From contig NZ_MKQD01000019.1 of assembly GCF_001913705.1 (NCBI RefSeq), positions 150,458 through 214,457 of the forward strand: a stretch of 64,000 bases of DNA. Reading direction: 5' to 3'. The notes beneath the pieces were generated by a model. That model was not told where the DNA came from. It saw only the letters and a list, made by a program, of their open reading frames with translations, and ran no database searches. Origin of the DNA: Thalassotalea sp. PP2-459 (GTDB taxonomy: Bacteria > Pseudomonadota > Gammaproteobacteria > Enterobacterales > Alteromonadaceae). Shown here one piece after another: positions 7,574-17,473 of the stretch (its first letter is position 1; each line of letters begins with the position of its first letter). A program made the position numbers and the translations under genes.

Positions 7574-9823
7574 ATGAAGAAGTTCTTTATTTTATTGCTG
7601 TTAGTCGTTCCTTTTGCATGGGGTCAAGAAAAGGTTGTTTTACAGCTAAAATGGTTTCATCAATTTCAATTTGCTGGTTATTATGCGGCCTTAGAAAAAG
7701 GGTATTATCAAGACGCAGGTTTTGACGTAGAAATAAGAGAAAGGGATATTAATACCAGCGTTATCGAAAATGTATTATCCGGCAAAGCGGATTTTGCTGT
7801 TGGTGACTCATCAATTGTTGCTGCCAAGTTAAAAGGACAACCACTGGTTGTTGCGACAACAATATTCCAATCTAGCCCATTAATTTTTATGTCGTTGAAG
7901 TCATCTGGCATTGCTAGTCCGTATGATTTTACCGGTAAAAAAATCATGTTTCAGCGTAATTTAGATGATGCGTCGTTAAATGCATTGCTTGAAATGTTTA
8001 ATGTGAATAATTATGAATTTGTGGCTCATACTTTTAATAATAATGCGTTAGTTAATGGTACAGCAGATGTTATGTCAGCTTATCGTTCAAATCAGCCTTT
8101 TATTTATGATGCTAAAGGGATCGATTACAATATTATAGACCCTTCAAGTTACGGTATTGATTTCTACGGAGATCTGCTATTTACCACTGAACAGCGTGTG
8201 AAGCGCGACTTATCTTCAATTAAGCGTTTTGTGTCAGCAACCCATAAAGGTTGGCTATATGCGTTGAAACATCAACAAGAAATTGCTCTGCTTATTAAAG
8301 ATAAGTATCGTGCAGAAAATACACTAACTAATATTTTAAAAGAAGCTAAGGCAACGGAAGTTCTTATTAAACCTAATATAGTGCCTATTGGTAGTGTCTT
8401 TCCTGCACGATTTTCACGTGCTGCGCAGGTGTATCAAAACTTAAACATGGCACCGGAAGATGGTAGCTTAACCGGATTATTGTTACGTGATTATGAGCCG
8501 AAGCCTTTTGAAATAAACTCGCGTATATTTTACATTGCGTTGTCTTGTGCGTTGTTGTTTGTTGCGTATCTCTTTGTGCAAATGCGTTTTAATAAACGTT
8601 TAAAGCGCATTGTGAATGAACAAACTAAAACACTTGAAAGTAATAATAAACAATTACATCAACATGTTGAGCTATTGTCTGAACAAAAGCGACGTATTGA
8701 AGTTGCAAAGCAAAAAGAAGAAGCAGCGAATAACGCAAAATCACTGTTTTTAGCAAATATGAGCCATGAAATACGAACGCCGATGAACGGTGTTTTAGGC
8801 ACTATTCAATTACTACAAGAGATGCCGCAATCTGATGAAGCAAAAGATTTATTAGAAAAAGCGAGTTATTCTTCAGAGATGTTACTCACTATTATTAACG
8901 ACATTTTAGATTTCTCAAAAATAAACGCTCATAAGTTAACGTTAGAAACTAAGCCGTTCAATTTAGATATGTTACTTGAAGTGCTCTCTATCTCTTTAAC
9001 GCCTATCGCTGAAGAAAAGCATGTAAAATTTTCTATTATTAAAGGAAAAAACTATCAGCAAGGGTGGTTAGGTGACAGTGTACGAATTAAACAAATTCTA
9101 TTAAATTTGAGCTCAAATGCGGTCAAGTTCACGAATGTTGGCGAAGTAAACGTATTGGTAGATACTGATAAGCAAGGTGCCTTATTTATCCGCGTACAAG
9201 ATAGTGGTATTGGTATGAAACAGGAGGCCATAGATCGTTTATATAACCGTTTTGAACAAGCCGATAATACCACTACGCGAAAATATGGCGGTACTGGTCT
9301 TGGTATGTCTATTTGTAAATCATTAATCGATATGATGAATGGCTCCATTGAGGTAGAAAGTAAGCCGCAACAAGGTACAACCTTTGAAGTGGTATTACCT
9401 ATTACTCAAGCTGATGTTACACAACAAGCGCTGAGCACGAAAAAGCTTTCAGCACCTGACTTACGCGGTAAGACCTTTTTATTGGCCGAAGATAACCGTA
9501 TTAATCAGACAATATTTTCGTCAATGATGAAGCCAACGAAGGTCGAGTTGGTTATTGCCAATAATGGGCAAGAAGCGGTAGAACTGCTTGCAAATAAGCA
9601 GGTTGATTTAATTTTTATGGATATACAAATGCCAGTGATGGATGGCTTACAAGCACAAAAAATTATCCATGAATTATACCCGAGCATACCCGTTATCGCG
9701 TTAACAGCAAATGTAATGGAAGAAGATATTAAGCAGTATTTAGCGCAAGGGTTTGCTTACCACCTTGGCAAACCCATTGATACGCAACTACTGTTCCAAC
9801 GCTGTTTGCAATATTTTTTATAA
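7574..9823 (+). CDS. Hybrid histidine kinase with NMT1/THI5-like periplasmic binding domain
   Basis: The 749-residue protein starts with a signal/anchor (MKKFFILLLLVVPFAWG). An NMT1/THI5-type solute-binding domain follows (residues about 22-250; KWFHQFQFAGYYAALEKGYY is typical). After a membrane helix near 320-340 and a coiled coil come HisKA (H-box LANMSHEIRTPMNGV), HATPase (N-box LLNLSSNAVKF, G-box GGTGLGMSICK) and a C-terminal receiver domain (phospho-acceptor in LIFMDIQMPVMDG). It probably senses a small periplasmic ligand, possibly a pyrimidine- or taurine-like compound as in related binding proteins, and passes phosphate to its own receiver. No output regulator or Hpt gene is adjacent. 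An ATG at 7553 in frame is an alternative start; 7574 gives the cleaner signal peptide. Confidence 0.85.
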   Translation: MKKFFILLLLVVPFAWGQEKVVLQLKWFHQFQFAGYYAALEKGYYQDAGFDVEIRERDINTSVIENVLSGKADFAVGDSSIVAAKLKGQPLVVATTIFQSSPLIFMSLKSSGIASPYDFTGKKIMFQRNLDDASLNALLEMFNVNNYEFVAHTFNNNALVNGTADVMSAYRSNQPFIYDAKGIDYNIIDPSSYGIDFYGDLLFTTEQRVKRDLSSIKRFVSATHKGWLYALKHQQEIALLIKDKYRAENTLTNILKEAKATEVLIKPNIVPIGSVFPARFSRAAQVYQNLNMAPEDGSLTGLLLRDYEPKPFEINSRIFYIALSCALLFVAYLFVQMRFNKRLKRIVNEQTKTLESNNKQLHQHVELLSEQKRRIEVAKQKEEAANNAKSLFLANMSHEIRTPMNGVLGTIQLLQEMPQSDEAKDLLEKASYSSEMLLTIINDILDFSKINAHKLTLETKPFNLDMLLEVLSISLTPIAEEKHVKFSIIKGKNYQQGWLGDSVRIKQILLNLSSNAVKFTNVGEVNVLVDTDKQGALFIRVQDSGIGMKQEAIDRLYNRFEQADNTTTRKYGGTGLGMSICKSLIDMMNGSIEVESKPQQGTTFEVVLPITQADVTQQALSTKKLSAPDLRGKTFLLAEDNRINQTIFSSMMKPTKVELVIANNGQEAVELLANKQVDLIFMDIQMPVMDGLQAQKIIHELYPSIPVIALTANVMEEDIKQYLAQGFAYHLGKPIDTQLLFQRCLQYFL

Positions 9824-10120
9824 ATTACCCCCCCGATGAAACGCACTCATATACCATGGGGATAAAATTATCTTACATTGTTTTGCTGCCGTTTGCTGGC
9901 GCAACGTAAAACAAGATAAACACGATATATGGCATGGTAGTGAACACGAACAAGTAGTACATGCGTTTGCGCCTGAAGCCTAAACACCAACAAAGTGTGG
10001 TTAACGATCTAAACGTGGCAAGGTGAGGTGCTAGTGACACGTTGGCAATTACCTAAATTGATAGTTGAGAGCACATAAAGCAATGATAGCTAACTGAAAT
10101 GATAGATTTGTCGTGTTAAC
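9824..10120. other. Intergenic stretch without a recognisable gene
   Basis: About 300 bp lie between the sensor kinase and the terminator of the TonB receptor gene. A plus-strand frame reading HGDKIILHCFAA and ending at a TAA near 9982 is open for about 50 codons, but it has no start with a ribosome binding site and no recognisable relative. It could be the tail of a decayed gene or chance. No promoter or RNA structure stands out. Confidence 0.4.
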
Positions 10121-10165
10121 AAAAATAACCAAAGGCTTAGGGTAAGGGATCTAAACCTTTGGTTA
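10121..10165 (-). terminator. Rho-independent terminator of the TonB receptor gene
   Basis: Read on the minus strand, the arms TAACCAAAGG and CCTTTGGTTA (plus-strand positions 10126-10135 and 10156-10165) form a 10-bp stem with an inner TTAG/CTAA extension, followed by a TTTTTG tract. It lies 15 bp beyond the receptor's stop codon. Confidence 0.8.
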
Positions 10166-10179
10166 ACTTGTTACCAGCG

Positions 10180-12729
10180 TTAAAACTTCACGCTAGCGCC
10201 AACAAAGTAACGAGCACCATATTCATCAACACTGTGGTAAACGTTATATTCAGGTAAGGTAGTTACACGCGCTTCATTTAAAATATTCACACCCTCTATA
10301 GAAATATCAACATTATCTGTTACGTGCCAAACAAACGAAGCATCAAGTTGATAATAAGGTTTGTTTGTTGCAAGTGCGCTACTTTCAAAGCTTTGCCACT
10401 CATCACGTGCGTTGTAGGCAATACGAGCGCTAACGTCTTCGTTTTCGTAGTAGCCTGATAAATTAAATGAATTTTGAGAAACTCGATCTAACCGTTCCTT
10501 TTGACCGGCTGGGTTGATTAAAGAACTGTCGGTATAAGTATAATTAAACTGCACACCGAAGCCATTACCAAAATCTTGTTGGTATTGAAATTCAACGCCT
10601 GAAACGTCAGCCGTGCCGACATTACGTGAACGAGTCACTAAACAAGTTTCTGAGCATCCGGCTAAGGATTCCTGTGCGGCAGTTGTGTAGATATAATCAC
10701 TAATATTTTTCTTAAACAGTGTTGCTCCTAATAATGATGAAGGATCAAAATACCATTCAATGCCTAAATCATATTGATCTGACTTATAAGGCTCTATATC
10801 AGGATTACCGATTGTTGCGGTACCCATGGTAGGCACTAAACTCGCTGACATCTTCATTTGGTCGTAATCTGGTCGAGCAACACTAGAGCCCGCTGCAAAT
10901 CGTACTAATAAATCTTCTGTTACGTCAGCAACGACATTTATACTCGGTAGAATATTGGTGTAAGATTTCTTTCCTGTTGATGGCTTTCCGTCTATTTCGC
11001 CTGTTGAGTTCACATCAGTCTCTACAATTCTCACACCGATATTACCGCGAAAACCGTCACCGCTAAAGTTAGCTTTTGCATATGCTGAAGTGATACTTTC
11101 ATCGATTAAAAAAGCTTCGGTTATGCGCAAGGCACCTTGATTATCTTTCGCATATTGCCAAATGTCTCTATTGATCACGGCGAATGACGATAGCGTTCCA
11201 TCTCTGCCTTCTTTGCTGTGTAAACCAGAGACAGTGCCACCATTGTAATCAGCTAAGGTTAAACCGTCGTTCATGGCGCTAGCAAGTATACCGTCATCGT
11301 AACGGTCAATGCGGGCTGAAAACTCCTGATCTTGATATTTAATGCCCGATTTAATAGATGTAAAAATACCAAAGTCTAATTCATGAACAACATCAATTTG
11401 ATAGTAATTGATTTCATTATCACGGATATTATTTAAGTAGCTAAACTCACTATGGATCATCATTTGCTCATGATCTAAGGCATAATCTGGGTGAGTTAAC
11501 TCAAGCTCTAATGGTCCAGAAGTATCAAACGTAAACCCTGTTTTTTCACTCTCGGCAATATTGCCCCACCATGTACTTGATTGAAGTCCTCTGGACTTGG
11601 CGGTTGATTGACCAATTACCGCGTTTAATGACCAACTATCAGTTTGGTATTCAGCGGTTAAATTGAGCACATCCATTTCCATTTTGGGTTTACGTAATAC
11701 GGCATTATTAAACAGTGGTACTAACGGCTGAGCACCGCCGAAAGGAACCGTTGTCACGCGTGTTGTTACGCCTTTATCATTTACAACGGCTGTTGTGCCA
11801 TCGTATTGTGAAAATAATGCCGGAATGGCGAACATGGCCGTATTGACGTGATCATTCTCAAGGGTAAATTTGTTATAATCTGCAATTAATTGTAATTGTT
11901 CTGTTGCCTGGTATTGCAAAGTAACCTGTGAACTCTCACGTTTACGTTCTTCGTCAAATAATATGGATGCCATTGCGCCTGGAGCGACAGGAATATTTCC
12001 AAGAGAGTCGGCGGGTTTCGCTAATGGCTCACCAAAAGAGCGCAAGGTTTCGCGGTATACACTTTGATTTTCAACAGAATGTGCTACTAAAAAGCCTAAG
12101 CTTTCATTGTCATTTTTCCAACTGTAAAGCCCTGAACCGTTAGCTGTCCAGTCGCCAGCTGATTTACTATACGCACCTTCTGTCGAAGCAAAAAAAGTAT
12201 TACTTTCAACACTAAGTGGACGACGTGTTTTTAAATTAATGGTGCCACCAAGCGCGCCTTCATTAATATCAGCTTCAACTGATTTATAAACATCTAAGCC
12301 GCCTATTTGTTCTGCGGATAACAACTCAAAATTAAAGCTACGATTAAAAGGCGCTAAGTCAAACCAGCCAACCGAAGCGACATTTTGACCATTTAATAAC
12401 ACCATACTGTGTTGGGGAGCTGTGCCTCGTACTGTTACGCCATCAACTTCTGAAAAGTCACGCGAGACAGTTACACCAGGAATGCGTTGTAATGCGTCAC
12501 CGATATTTTTGTCTGGAAATTTACCAATATCTTCAGCAGAAATTGAATCTATTACCGCATCAGTAAAGCGTTTATTGTTTAATGCCTGAGAAAGACTTCC
12601 TCGAATACCTTTTACTTCGATTACTTCTACTTTTTCTGAGGTAGATTGTTCTGCATAAGCATTTACGCTGTAGCCGGATAAGGCAGCGGTGATTGCTAAT
12701 GCAAGGTAACTGGCGACTGGTGTTTTCAT
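10180..12729 (-). CDS. TonB-dependent outer-membrane receptor of the sugar locus
   Basis: The 849-residue protein has a signal peptide (cleaved after AYAEQ or close by), a short TonB-box-like stretch (EKVEVIEVKGIRGSL), a plug domain (residues about 55-170; IPGVTVSRDFSEVDGVTVRG) and a 22-strand barrel ending in a C-terminal Phe (VGASVKF) as usual. The plug sequence fits the Caulobacter-type TonB receptor group, often used for oligosaccharides. Downstream of an ABC importer, a GH3 glycosidase and a ROK regulator, it most likely takes up a glycan. A good AAGGAAAA ribosome site precedes the ATG. The substrate is not determinable here. Confidence 0.9.
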   Translation of the reverse strand: MKTPVASYLALAITAALSGYSVNAYAEQSTSEKVEVIEVKGIRGSLSQALNNKRFTDAVIDSISAEDIGKFPDKNIGDALQRIPGVTVSRDFSEVDGVTVRGTAPQHSMVLLNGQNVASVGWFDLAPFNRSFNFELLSAEQIGGLDVYKSVEADINEGALGGTINLKTRRPLSVESNTFFASTEGAYSKSAGDWTANGSGLYSWKNDNESLGFLVAHSVENQSVYRETLRSFGEPLAKPADSLGNIPVAPGAMASILFDEERKRESSQVTLQYQATEQLQLIADYNKFTLENDHVNTAMFAIPALFSQYDGTTAVVNDKGVTTRVTTVPFGGAQPLVPLFNNAVLRKPKMEMDVLNLTAEYQTDSWSLNAVIGQSTAKSRGLQSSTWWGNIAESEKTGFTFDTSGPLELELTHPDYALDHEQMMIHSEFSYLNNIRDNEINYYQIDVVHELDFGIFTSIKSGIKYQDQEFSARIDRYDDGILASAMNDGLTLADYNGGTVSGLHSKEGRDGTLSSFAVINRDIWQYAKDNQGALRITEAFLIDESITSAYAKANFSGDGFRGNIGVRIVETDVNSTGEIDGKPSTGKKSYTNILPSINVVADVTEDLLVRFAAGSSVARPDYDQMKMSASLVPTMGTATIGNPDIEPYKSDQYDLGIEWYFDPSSLLGATLFKKNISDYIYTTAAQESLAGCSETCLVTRSRNVGTADVSGVEFQYQQDFGNGFGVQFNYTYTDSSLINPAGQKERLDRVSQNSFNLSGYYENEDVSARIAYNARDEWQSFESSALATNKPYYQLDASFVWHVTDNVDISIEGVNILNEARVTTLPEYNVYHSVDEYGARYFVGASVKF

Positions 12730-12832
12730 CTTGTTATTTTCCTTTTAGCTATTTGTTTTAGTTATGTATTCGTTTTATTTTTAATAATTAGTAAAATAAT
12801 TATACTAATTATTAATCAATCAATTTGACTAA

Positions 12833-12856
12833 ATGTCAATCATTAATTTGATTATT
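12833..12856. promoter_or_regulatory. Candidate ROK repressor operator upstream of the TonB receptor
   Basis: ATGTCAATCAT followed by TTTGATTATT resembles ATGTCAAACAT followed by TTTGACTTATT upstream of the binding-protein gene (17457-17478). Just to the left (12823-12837) is TTGAC-TAAAT-GTCAA, a perfect dyad, and further left the dyad TAATTAGTA/TACTAATTA. The position, about 100 bp before the receptor start, suits an operator. That the ROK protein binds here is inference. Confidence 0.4.
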
Positions 12857-12858
12857 TT

Positions 12859-14463
12859 TTACACTTTTTTAATAAGGTATTGCGCGAGTGCGCGAGCACT
12901 AAGGGCTCTACTTGAATAACTACATAAATAAGTTTGTAAGCTTGGAAAATGCTTCAGTTCATAATCGGAACGACAAGCTATCACGATAAGTCGCTGCTGA
13001 AATAGATTGAGTAAGCCTATTACTTTTTGTTGTTGCTCATCTGTATCAAAGCTTTCACCGGGGAGTGGATAATCTTCAGTGGTGATAATAATAGGATCAT
13101 CACTGGTGAATGCTGGATGATCTTCGTTGAGCTGTTCAAGTGGTACTAGGGTGTAATTAGCGCCAAGTGTTGTTAGTTCGCTTATCAACGCTTGACGGGC
13201 AGGTACGGGATCATTTGGCCCTATACCTCTCGAGTTTACTAAAGATTCATAACACTGTTCATTCGCGGCAAATGTTAGGTAGAAATGCCGACCATTTAAC
13301 GGCAACCAGTTAGCATGGTTTCTTAATAATTTAATGCTTTGACTGCATGATTGCTGGGCGATCTCTTGACACCGCTTTTTGGAAAATTGAGTGTGATTTA
13401 CTGGCTGCTGTAGTTTTTGGTAGCGCATACATAATACTTTTGCTAACGCGTTATCAATGACAGATAGGGGGAGTTTTTGTTGTTGTACGGCATCAATAAC
13501 CCCCTGAATAGTTTGTTGTTGTATTTCTTTGTAGGGGGTTTCTTGGTTTTCGTAATGTTCTTCACTTAACATGATCAAATGAGCCCCTGCGTTCAGTGCT
13601 TGCACTGCTGCGTGCTCTGGTTGATAATTTTTACGCATTGCCCACATATTCATACTATCGGTAATAATTAAACCATCGAAGCCCATTTGCTCTTTCAATA
13701 ACGTTGTTAAAATCGGGTAGGACAATGTTGCAGGATTTTCAGCATCAAGTTGTGGGTAACAGATATGACTGGTCATGATCATAGCAACGCCTGCATTGAT
13801 TGCATGCGAAAAAGGTAATAAATCTTGTTGTGTGAGTTCGGCAAGTGATTTGTCAACTGTAGGTAACGATCTATGGCTATCTGTTTTTGTGTCGCCATGC
13901 CCTGGAAAGTGTTTTGCACAAGCAACATTACTTGATTTTTGTACCCCTTCAACTGCTGCTTTTACATGTAAAGCTACGTGCTCTGCTTGTTCGCCAAAGG
14001 CACGCTGACCAATGATAGGGTTATCAGGATTGGCATTGACGTCTGCACAAGGAGAGAGCAACGTATTATAACCAATGGTTTGCATTTGCTCTGCAAATAC
14101 TTGATACATATTTTGTGTTAATTGTGTATCGTTTGCGATGCCTAACGCTAAATTGCCGGGGCCTAAATCCGTTTCGTTAGTCAATATGCCCCAAGCGCCT
14201 TCCTGATCTACTGCGAGAATCAAGGGGGCGTCACATGCGCGAAGGCTTGCCTGTGTTTGCAGTGTTTGTGCGAGTGTTGATGCAGCTTGGCTAGTTTTAG
14301 CATTATCATCGGTAATATAAAAACCACCAATATGATAATCACGGACAAGACTTTTGGCATAATCAATATCTTCCCCAGCGAAAGCAAGCACAAATAATTG
14401 ACCAACCTTTTCTGGTAACGATAAGCTTGCAATTAAGGTATTAACTTTATGTGTGAAATCCAT
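12859..14463 (-). CDS. GH3 family glycosidase, beta-N-acetylhexosaminidase-like (NagZ-type), cytoplasmic
   Basis: The 534-residue protein has a GH3 N-terminal barrel with the NagZ signature KHFPGHGDTKTDSH (His acid/base loop) and the nucleophile Asp in LIITDSMNM. It lacks a signal peptide, so it should act in the cytoplasm on an imported di- or oligosaccharide. It is longer than the roughly 340-residue E. coli NagZ and has an additional C-terminal domain (from about residue 345), as in two-domain Gram-positive relatives. GTG at 14466 and ATG at 14463 are adjacent; the ATG is preferred. It sits between the receptor and the ABC genes. Activity on N-acetylglucosaminides is likely but other beta-glycosides are possible. 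Confidence 0.82.
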   Translation of the reverse strand: MDFTHKVNTLIASLSLPEKVGQLFVLAFAGEDIDYAKSLVRDYHIGGFYITDDNAKTSQAASTLAQTLQTQASLRACDAPLILAVDQEGAWGILTNETDLGPGNLALGIANDTQLTQNMYQVFAEQMQTIGYNTLLSPCADVNANPDNPIIGQRAFGEQAEHVALHVKAAVEGVQKSSNVACAKHFPGHGDTKTDSHRSLPTVDKSLAELTQQDLLPFSHAINAGVAMIMTSHICYPQLDAENPATLSYPILTTLLKEQMGFDGLIITDSMNMWAMRKNYQPEHAAVQALNAGAHLIMLSEEHYENQETPYKEIQQQTIQGVIDAVQQQKLPLSVIDNALAKVLCMRYQKLQQPVNHTQFSKKRCQEIAQQSCSQSIKLLRNHANWLPLNGRHFYLTFAANEQCYESLVNSRGIGPNDPVPARQALISELTTLGANYTLVPLEQLNEDHPAFTSDDPIIITTEDYPLPGESFDTDEQQQKVIGLLNLFQQRLIVIACRSDYELKHFPSLQTYLCSYSSRALSARALAQYLIKKV

Positions 14464-14542
14464 CACTTTTCCTTGAATAAAAACATGACTTTCCCGACTC
14501 GATGAACACGAGCATAATTTTTAAGGGCTTTTTTTAAAATGT

Positions 14543-15319
14543 TTAAGCGGCGCTAACGCTTGCGCCAGTGATTAAACTCACTAACTGCTCTTTACTGACT
14601 TCTTTTACAGAGACATCGGCTGTCGAAGTACCTTGATATAAAACAACGGCGCGATCACAAGTTTCACTAACATGTTGCATATTATGACTGATTAATAACA
14701 CCGCAACCCCTTGACCACTGATGATGTTAATTAATTCATTAACTTGCGCACTTTGTTCTACACCTAATGCCGCTGTCGGTTCGTCCATTATGACAATATC
14801 TGCTCCCCAATTGACCGCTCGTGCGATAGCCACAGCTTGCCGTTGGCCGCCTGATAGGTTGTGAATTTTTTCGGTGTAACTAGGTATACGACTGTTTAAT
14901 CGGTTAAGTGCCTTACGACCTTTTTGTTCCATCGCCTTGGTATCAAGCCACCCTAGCCAGGCAAGTATGGGGTTTTTATGGCGAATTTCTCGGTTTAAAA
15001 AGAGGTTTTCTGTGATATTAAATTCTGGCACCATGGCTAGATCTTGAAATACAGTCTCGATACCGCATGCGCGTGCATCTAAAGGAGACGTTATCGAGAC
15101 AGGTTGTTCATTGACTAATATTTCACCTGAATCAGGTTGATGTATGCCAGAGATACATCGTACTAACGTTGATTTACCTGCACCGTTATCACCAAGTAAT
15201 CCAACAACTTCTCCTTTGTTGATGGTGAAAGAAACGTTTTTAAGTGCTTGTACGCCGCCGAAGCTTTTACTGATGTTGTTAACTTCTAATGCAACTTGAT
15301 CGAGTGCTGTTCTAACCAT
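14543..15319 (-). CDS. Sugar ABC transporter ATPase, single-domain
   Basis: This 258-residue ATPase has Walker A (GDNGAGKST), signature (LSGGQRQAVAIARA) and Walker B (VIMDEPTAALG) motifs and a final LISHNM switch histidine. It belongs to the ribose/xylose-type (CUT2) group, but carries only one nucleotide-binding domain, whereas RbsA is a fused double domain; single-domain members (FrcA type) act as homodimers. The start is ATG at 15319, preceded by GGAG, and overlaps the end of the permease gene, which indicates translational coupling. It energises the import of the sugar bound by the product of 16294-17379. Confidence 0.87.
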   Translation of the reverse strand: MVRTALDQVALEVNNISKSFGGVQALKNVSFTINKGEVVGLLGDNGAGKSTLVRCISGIHQPDSGEILVNEQPVSITSPLDARACGIETVFQDLAMVPEFNITENLFLNREIRHKNPILAWLGWLDTKAMEQKGRKALNRLNSRIPSYTEKIHNLSGGQRQAVAIARAVNWGADIVIMDEPTAALGVEQSAQVNELINIISGQGVAVLLISHNMQHVSETCDRAVVLYQGTSTADVSVKEVSKEQLVSLITGASVSAA

Positions 15320-16280
15320 TTTTAAGCTCCTTAATACCAATAGCAACGGCAATAATTAAGATGATGCCCCGAGCGATCATTTGTTCGTTGGTGGAAAAAC
15401 CCGATAAGATCAGTCCATTATTGATCATACCCATCAGTAATGATCCTAAAATGGCACCAACAATACTGGCTCTACCACCGAATAAACTGGTGCCTCCAAT
15501 AGCAACCGCAGCAATAACTGTCAGTAAATCTGCTTCGCCGAGCGTATATCTTGCGCCGTGTAATCTTCCTGCATAAAGCAAACCAGCTAACGCTGCTGCA
15601 CTTGAAGAAATCACTAACGCTGTAAGTCTCACCCTAACAACGTTTATTCCCATGGCTCGTGCCGCTTTTGGACTTCCTCCAGCAGCCAATAAGTGACGAC
15701 CAAAGGCTAATTTGTTTAAAACCACAAAGGCAACTAATGCAATTGCTAGGGTCCATATTAGTAATACTGGGATGCCCCACACTTCGCCAGCACCAAAAAA
15801 GAAAGTAAAATCTTGGTTAATGATTGGCACTGATTCTAAATTGGTTAATTGTCGAGCAAGCCCGGTAACGACACCCATTGTACCGAGTGTGATCAGCAGT
15901 GAAGATACCTGTAAACGTTCTATTAACAAGCCATTAATTAAGCCAATTGTTATGCCGACTAATAATGCACCAGCTATCGCCAAAGGAATGCCGGTGTGTT
16001 GAAGTAACAGCGCACCCACTAACGCGGAAAGTGCAACAACAGAGCCAATAGATAAATCAATATGGCCAACGGCAAGCGCAAAAGTTAAACCGATTGCCAT
16101 AATCGTTACTGGTGCGGTTTGCCGAATGATGTTCATGAAGTTATTGACGCTTAAAAATGCAGTGTCATGTAGGGCAATGGCAAAGATTAATAAAACAGCG
16201 AAGAAGATATAATAGATAAAGGCTTCGCGCTTTAATGCCAGTTGCTTAAAGTTAAGTCGTTGAGATTGAGTAATAATCAC
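15312..16280 (-). CDS. Sugar ABC transporter permease (RbsC-like)
   Basis: The 322-residue integral membrane protein has about eight to ten hydrophobic helices and the CUT2 permease hallmark motifs (SIGSVVALSALVGALLL; AAGGSPKAARAMGINV; GRASIVGAILGSLLMG). It starts at GTG 16280 with AAGGA upstream, 13 bp after the binding protein gene, and its end overlaps the ATPase start. It forms the transmembrane channel of a ribose-type importer. The substrate is unknown. Confidence 0.87.
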   Translation of the reverse strand: MIITQSQRLNFKQLALKREAFIYYIFFAVLLIFAIALHDTAFLSVNNFMNIIRQTAPVTIMAIGLTFALAVGHIDLSIGSVVALSALVGALLLQHTGIPLAIAGALLVGITIGLINGLLIERLQVSSLLITLGTMGVVTGLARQLTNLESVPIINQDFTFFFGAGEVWGIPVLLIWTLAIALVAFVVLNKLAFGRHLLAAGGSPKAARAMGINVVRVRLTALVISSSAAALAGLLYAGRLHGARYTLGEADLLTVIAAVAIGGTSLFGGRASIVGAILGSLLMGMINNGLILSGFSTNEQMIARGIILIIAVAIGIKELKNG

Positions 16281-16293
16281 GATGCATTCCTTA

Positions 16294-17379
16294 TTATTGT
16301 GCTAATGCACGCGTTAATGTATTAGGTAATGGTTGACTAAAAGCACGTTGCCAAATGTCAGCGATATTTGCTTTTGTCACTTTATCAAACGGTACAAGCG
16401 TGTATGGTGCAGCTTTTTGCCCCAAATGAGCGAGTGCGCCGAGTTTTGCCATAGTGGCACCGATTGTAAACGGTCGATCAGAAACTACACCGTGCATATT
16501 ACCTGACATTGCCATGTCAACAAGGTTGCTAACTCCTAAATCATGACTGACCACTTTTACATCACGACGACCTTGTGCCCGTAGCGCTTCAATTACGCCT
16601 TCTGCGGGTGTATCCCATGAAACATAAATAGCTTTTAAGTTAGGATGTTGAAGCAAAAGTGCTGCTGCGATATTAGATGTTTCGTGTTCGCTGACGAATC
16701 CTTTTTCAGCAATTATTTTTAAGTTTGGAAAATTAGCCAACTCTTGCTTAAACGCACGATCACGGTTGTTAGTAATAAAATAGTTTGCATCATGATAGAT
16801 CATTGCTATTTCACCATGACTCTGTGTTGCTGTGGCCATTAACTCAGCAGCAGCTTTACCCATACCAACCATATCATCGGTAACAATACCAACGTAATCT
16901 TCACCTAACACAAAATCAGGAACAGGATTACTTAAGAGTACTAATTTAGCTTTCCCAGCAACAAGTTTCTGATAACTGGTTTTTGCACTCACGCCATCTA
17001 TTGCTAGCGATAGCACAATGTCAGGTTCAAGCGCGCTAACATTTTCAATGTCTGCGACTTGTTTAGCAGTATCAAGCTGTGCATCCGTTACGGCGAGCAC
17101 TTTAATACCAAGTTGTTCAAAGGTTTTTTTTGCGCCAGCTGTCACAGCGTTTACCCAAGGGCTAGAGCCGTGCCAAACCAAAGCTGCAGTCAGTGACTTG
17201 TTTTTTAACGCCGTTATTTGCGCTGAAGTCATGGTGACATTTTTAGATGGTTGTGTATGTTCAAGTACTTGAATATTGTTGCTATATCCAGGTAAAGCAA
17301 TTGTCGTGCTTATGATCACAAGTGCCTTGATCGTAATTGATGACATACGGGAATAATGATACCACTTCGCTATTTTCAC
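16294..17379 (-). CDS. Periplasmic sugar-binding protein (RbsB-like, type 1)
   Basis: The 361-residue protein has a signal peptide (SITIKALVIISTTIALPGYS) and two Rossmann-like lobes of the periplasmic-binding-protein/LacI fold (ALVWHGSSPWVNAVTAGAKKTFEQLG; VSHDLGVSNLVDMAMSGNMHG). The predicted start is GTG 17379 with AAGGAG about nine bases upstream. It is the first gene of the binding protein-permease-ATPase set and is divergent from the ROK regulator, which likely controls it. Ligand-contact residues cannot be matched to a specific sugar. Confidence 0.85.
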   Translation of the reverse strand: MKIAKWYHYSRMSSITIKALVIISTTIALPGYSNNIQVLEHTQPSKNVTMTSAQITALKNKSLTAALVWHGSSPWVNAVTAGAKKTFEQLGIKVLAVTDAQLDTAKQVADIENVSALEPDIVLSLAIDGVSAKTSYQKLVAGKAKLVLLSNPVPDFVLGEDYVGIVTDDMVGMGKAAAELMATATQSHGEIAMIYHDANYFITNNRDRAFKQELANFPNLKIIAEKGFVSEHETSNIAAALLLQHPNLKAIYVSWDTPAEGVIEALRAQGRRDVKVVSHDLGVSNLVDMAMSGNMHGVVSDRPFTIGATMAKLGALAHLGQKAAPYTLVPFDKVTKANIADIWQRAFSQPLPNTLTRALAQ

Positions 17380-17456
17380 AGCGCATTCTCCTTAAAACCA
17401 TTCAAAAGCTGGTCATTTATTATTAATTGGTTAACATATTAGGGTTGAAAAATAAT

Positions 17457-17473
17457 ATGTCAAACATTTTGAC
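17457..17473. promoter_or_regulatory. Candidate ROK operator between the binding protein and regulator genes
   Basis: GTCAAA-CAT-TTTGAC (17459-17473) is a perfect 15-bp dyad in the divergent promoter region. With the preceding AT it gives ATGTCAAACAT, close to ATGTCAATCAT before the receptor gene. Placement between a sugar importer and a ROK repressor is what an autoregulated operator would need. Confidence 0.45.

Noticed and set aside
9824..9990. Plus-strand open frame reading HGDKIILHCFAA, a possible gene remnant
   Set aside because: No start, no ribosome site and no recognised relative; too short to call a pseudogene.
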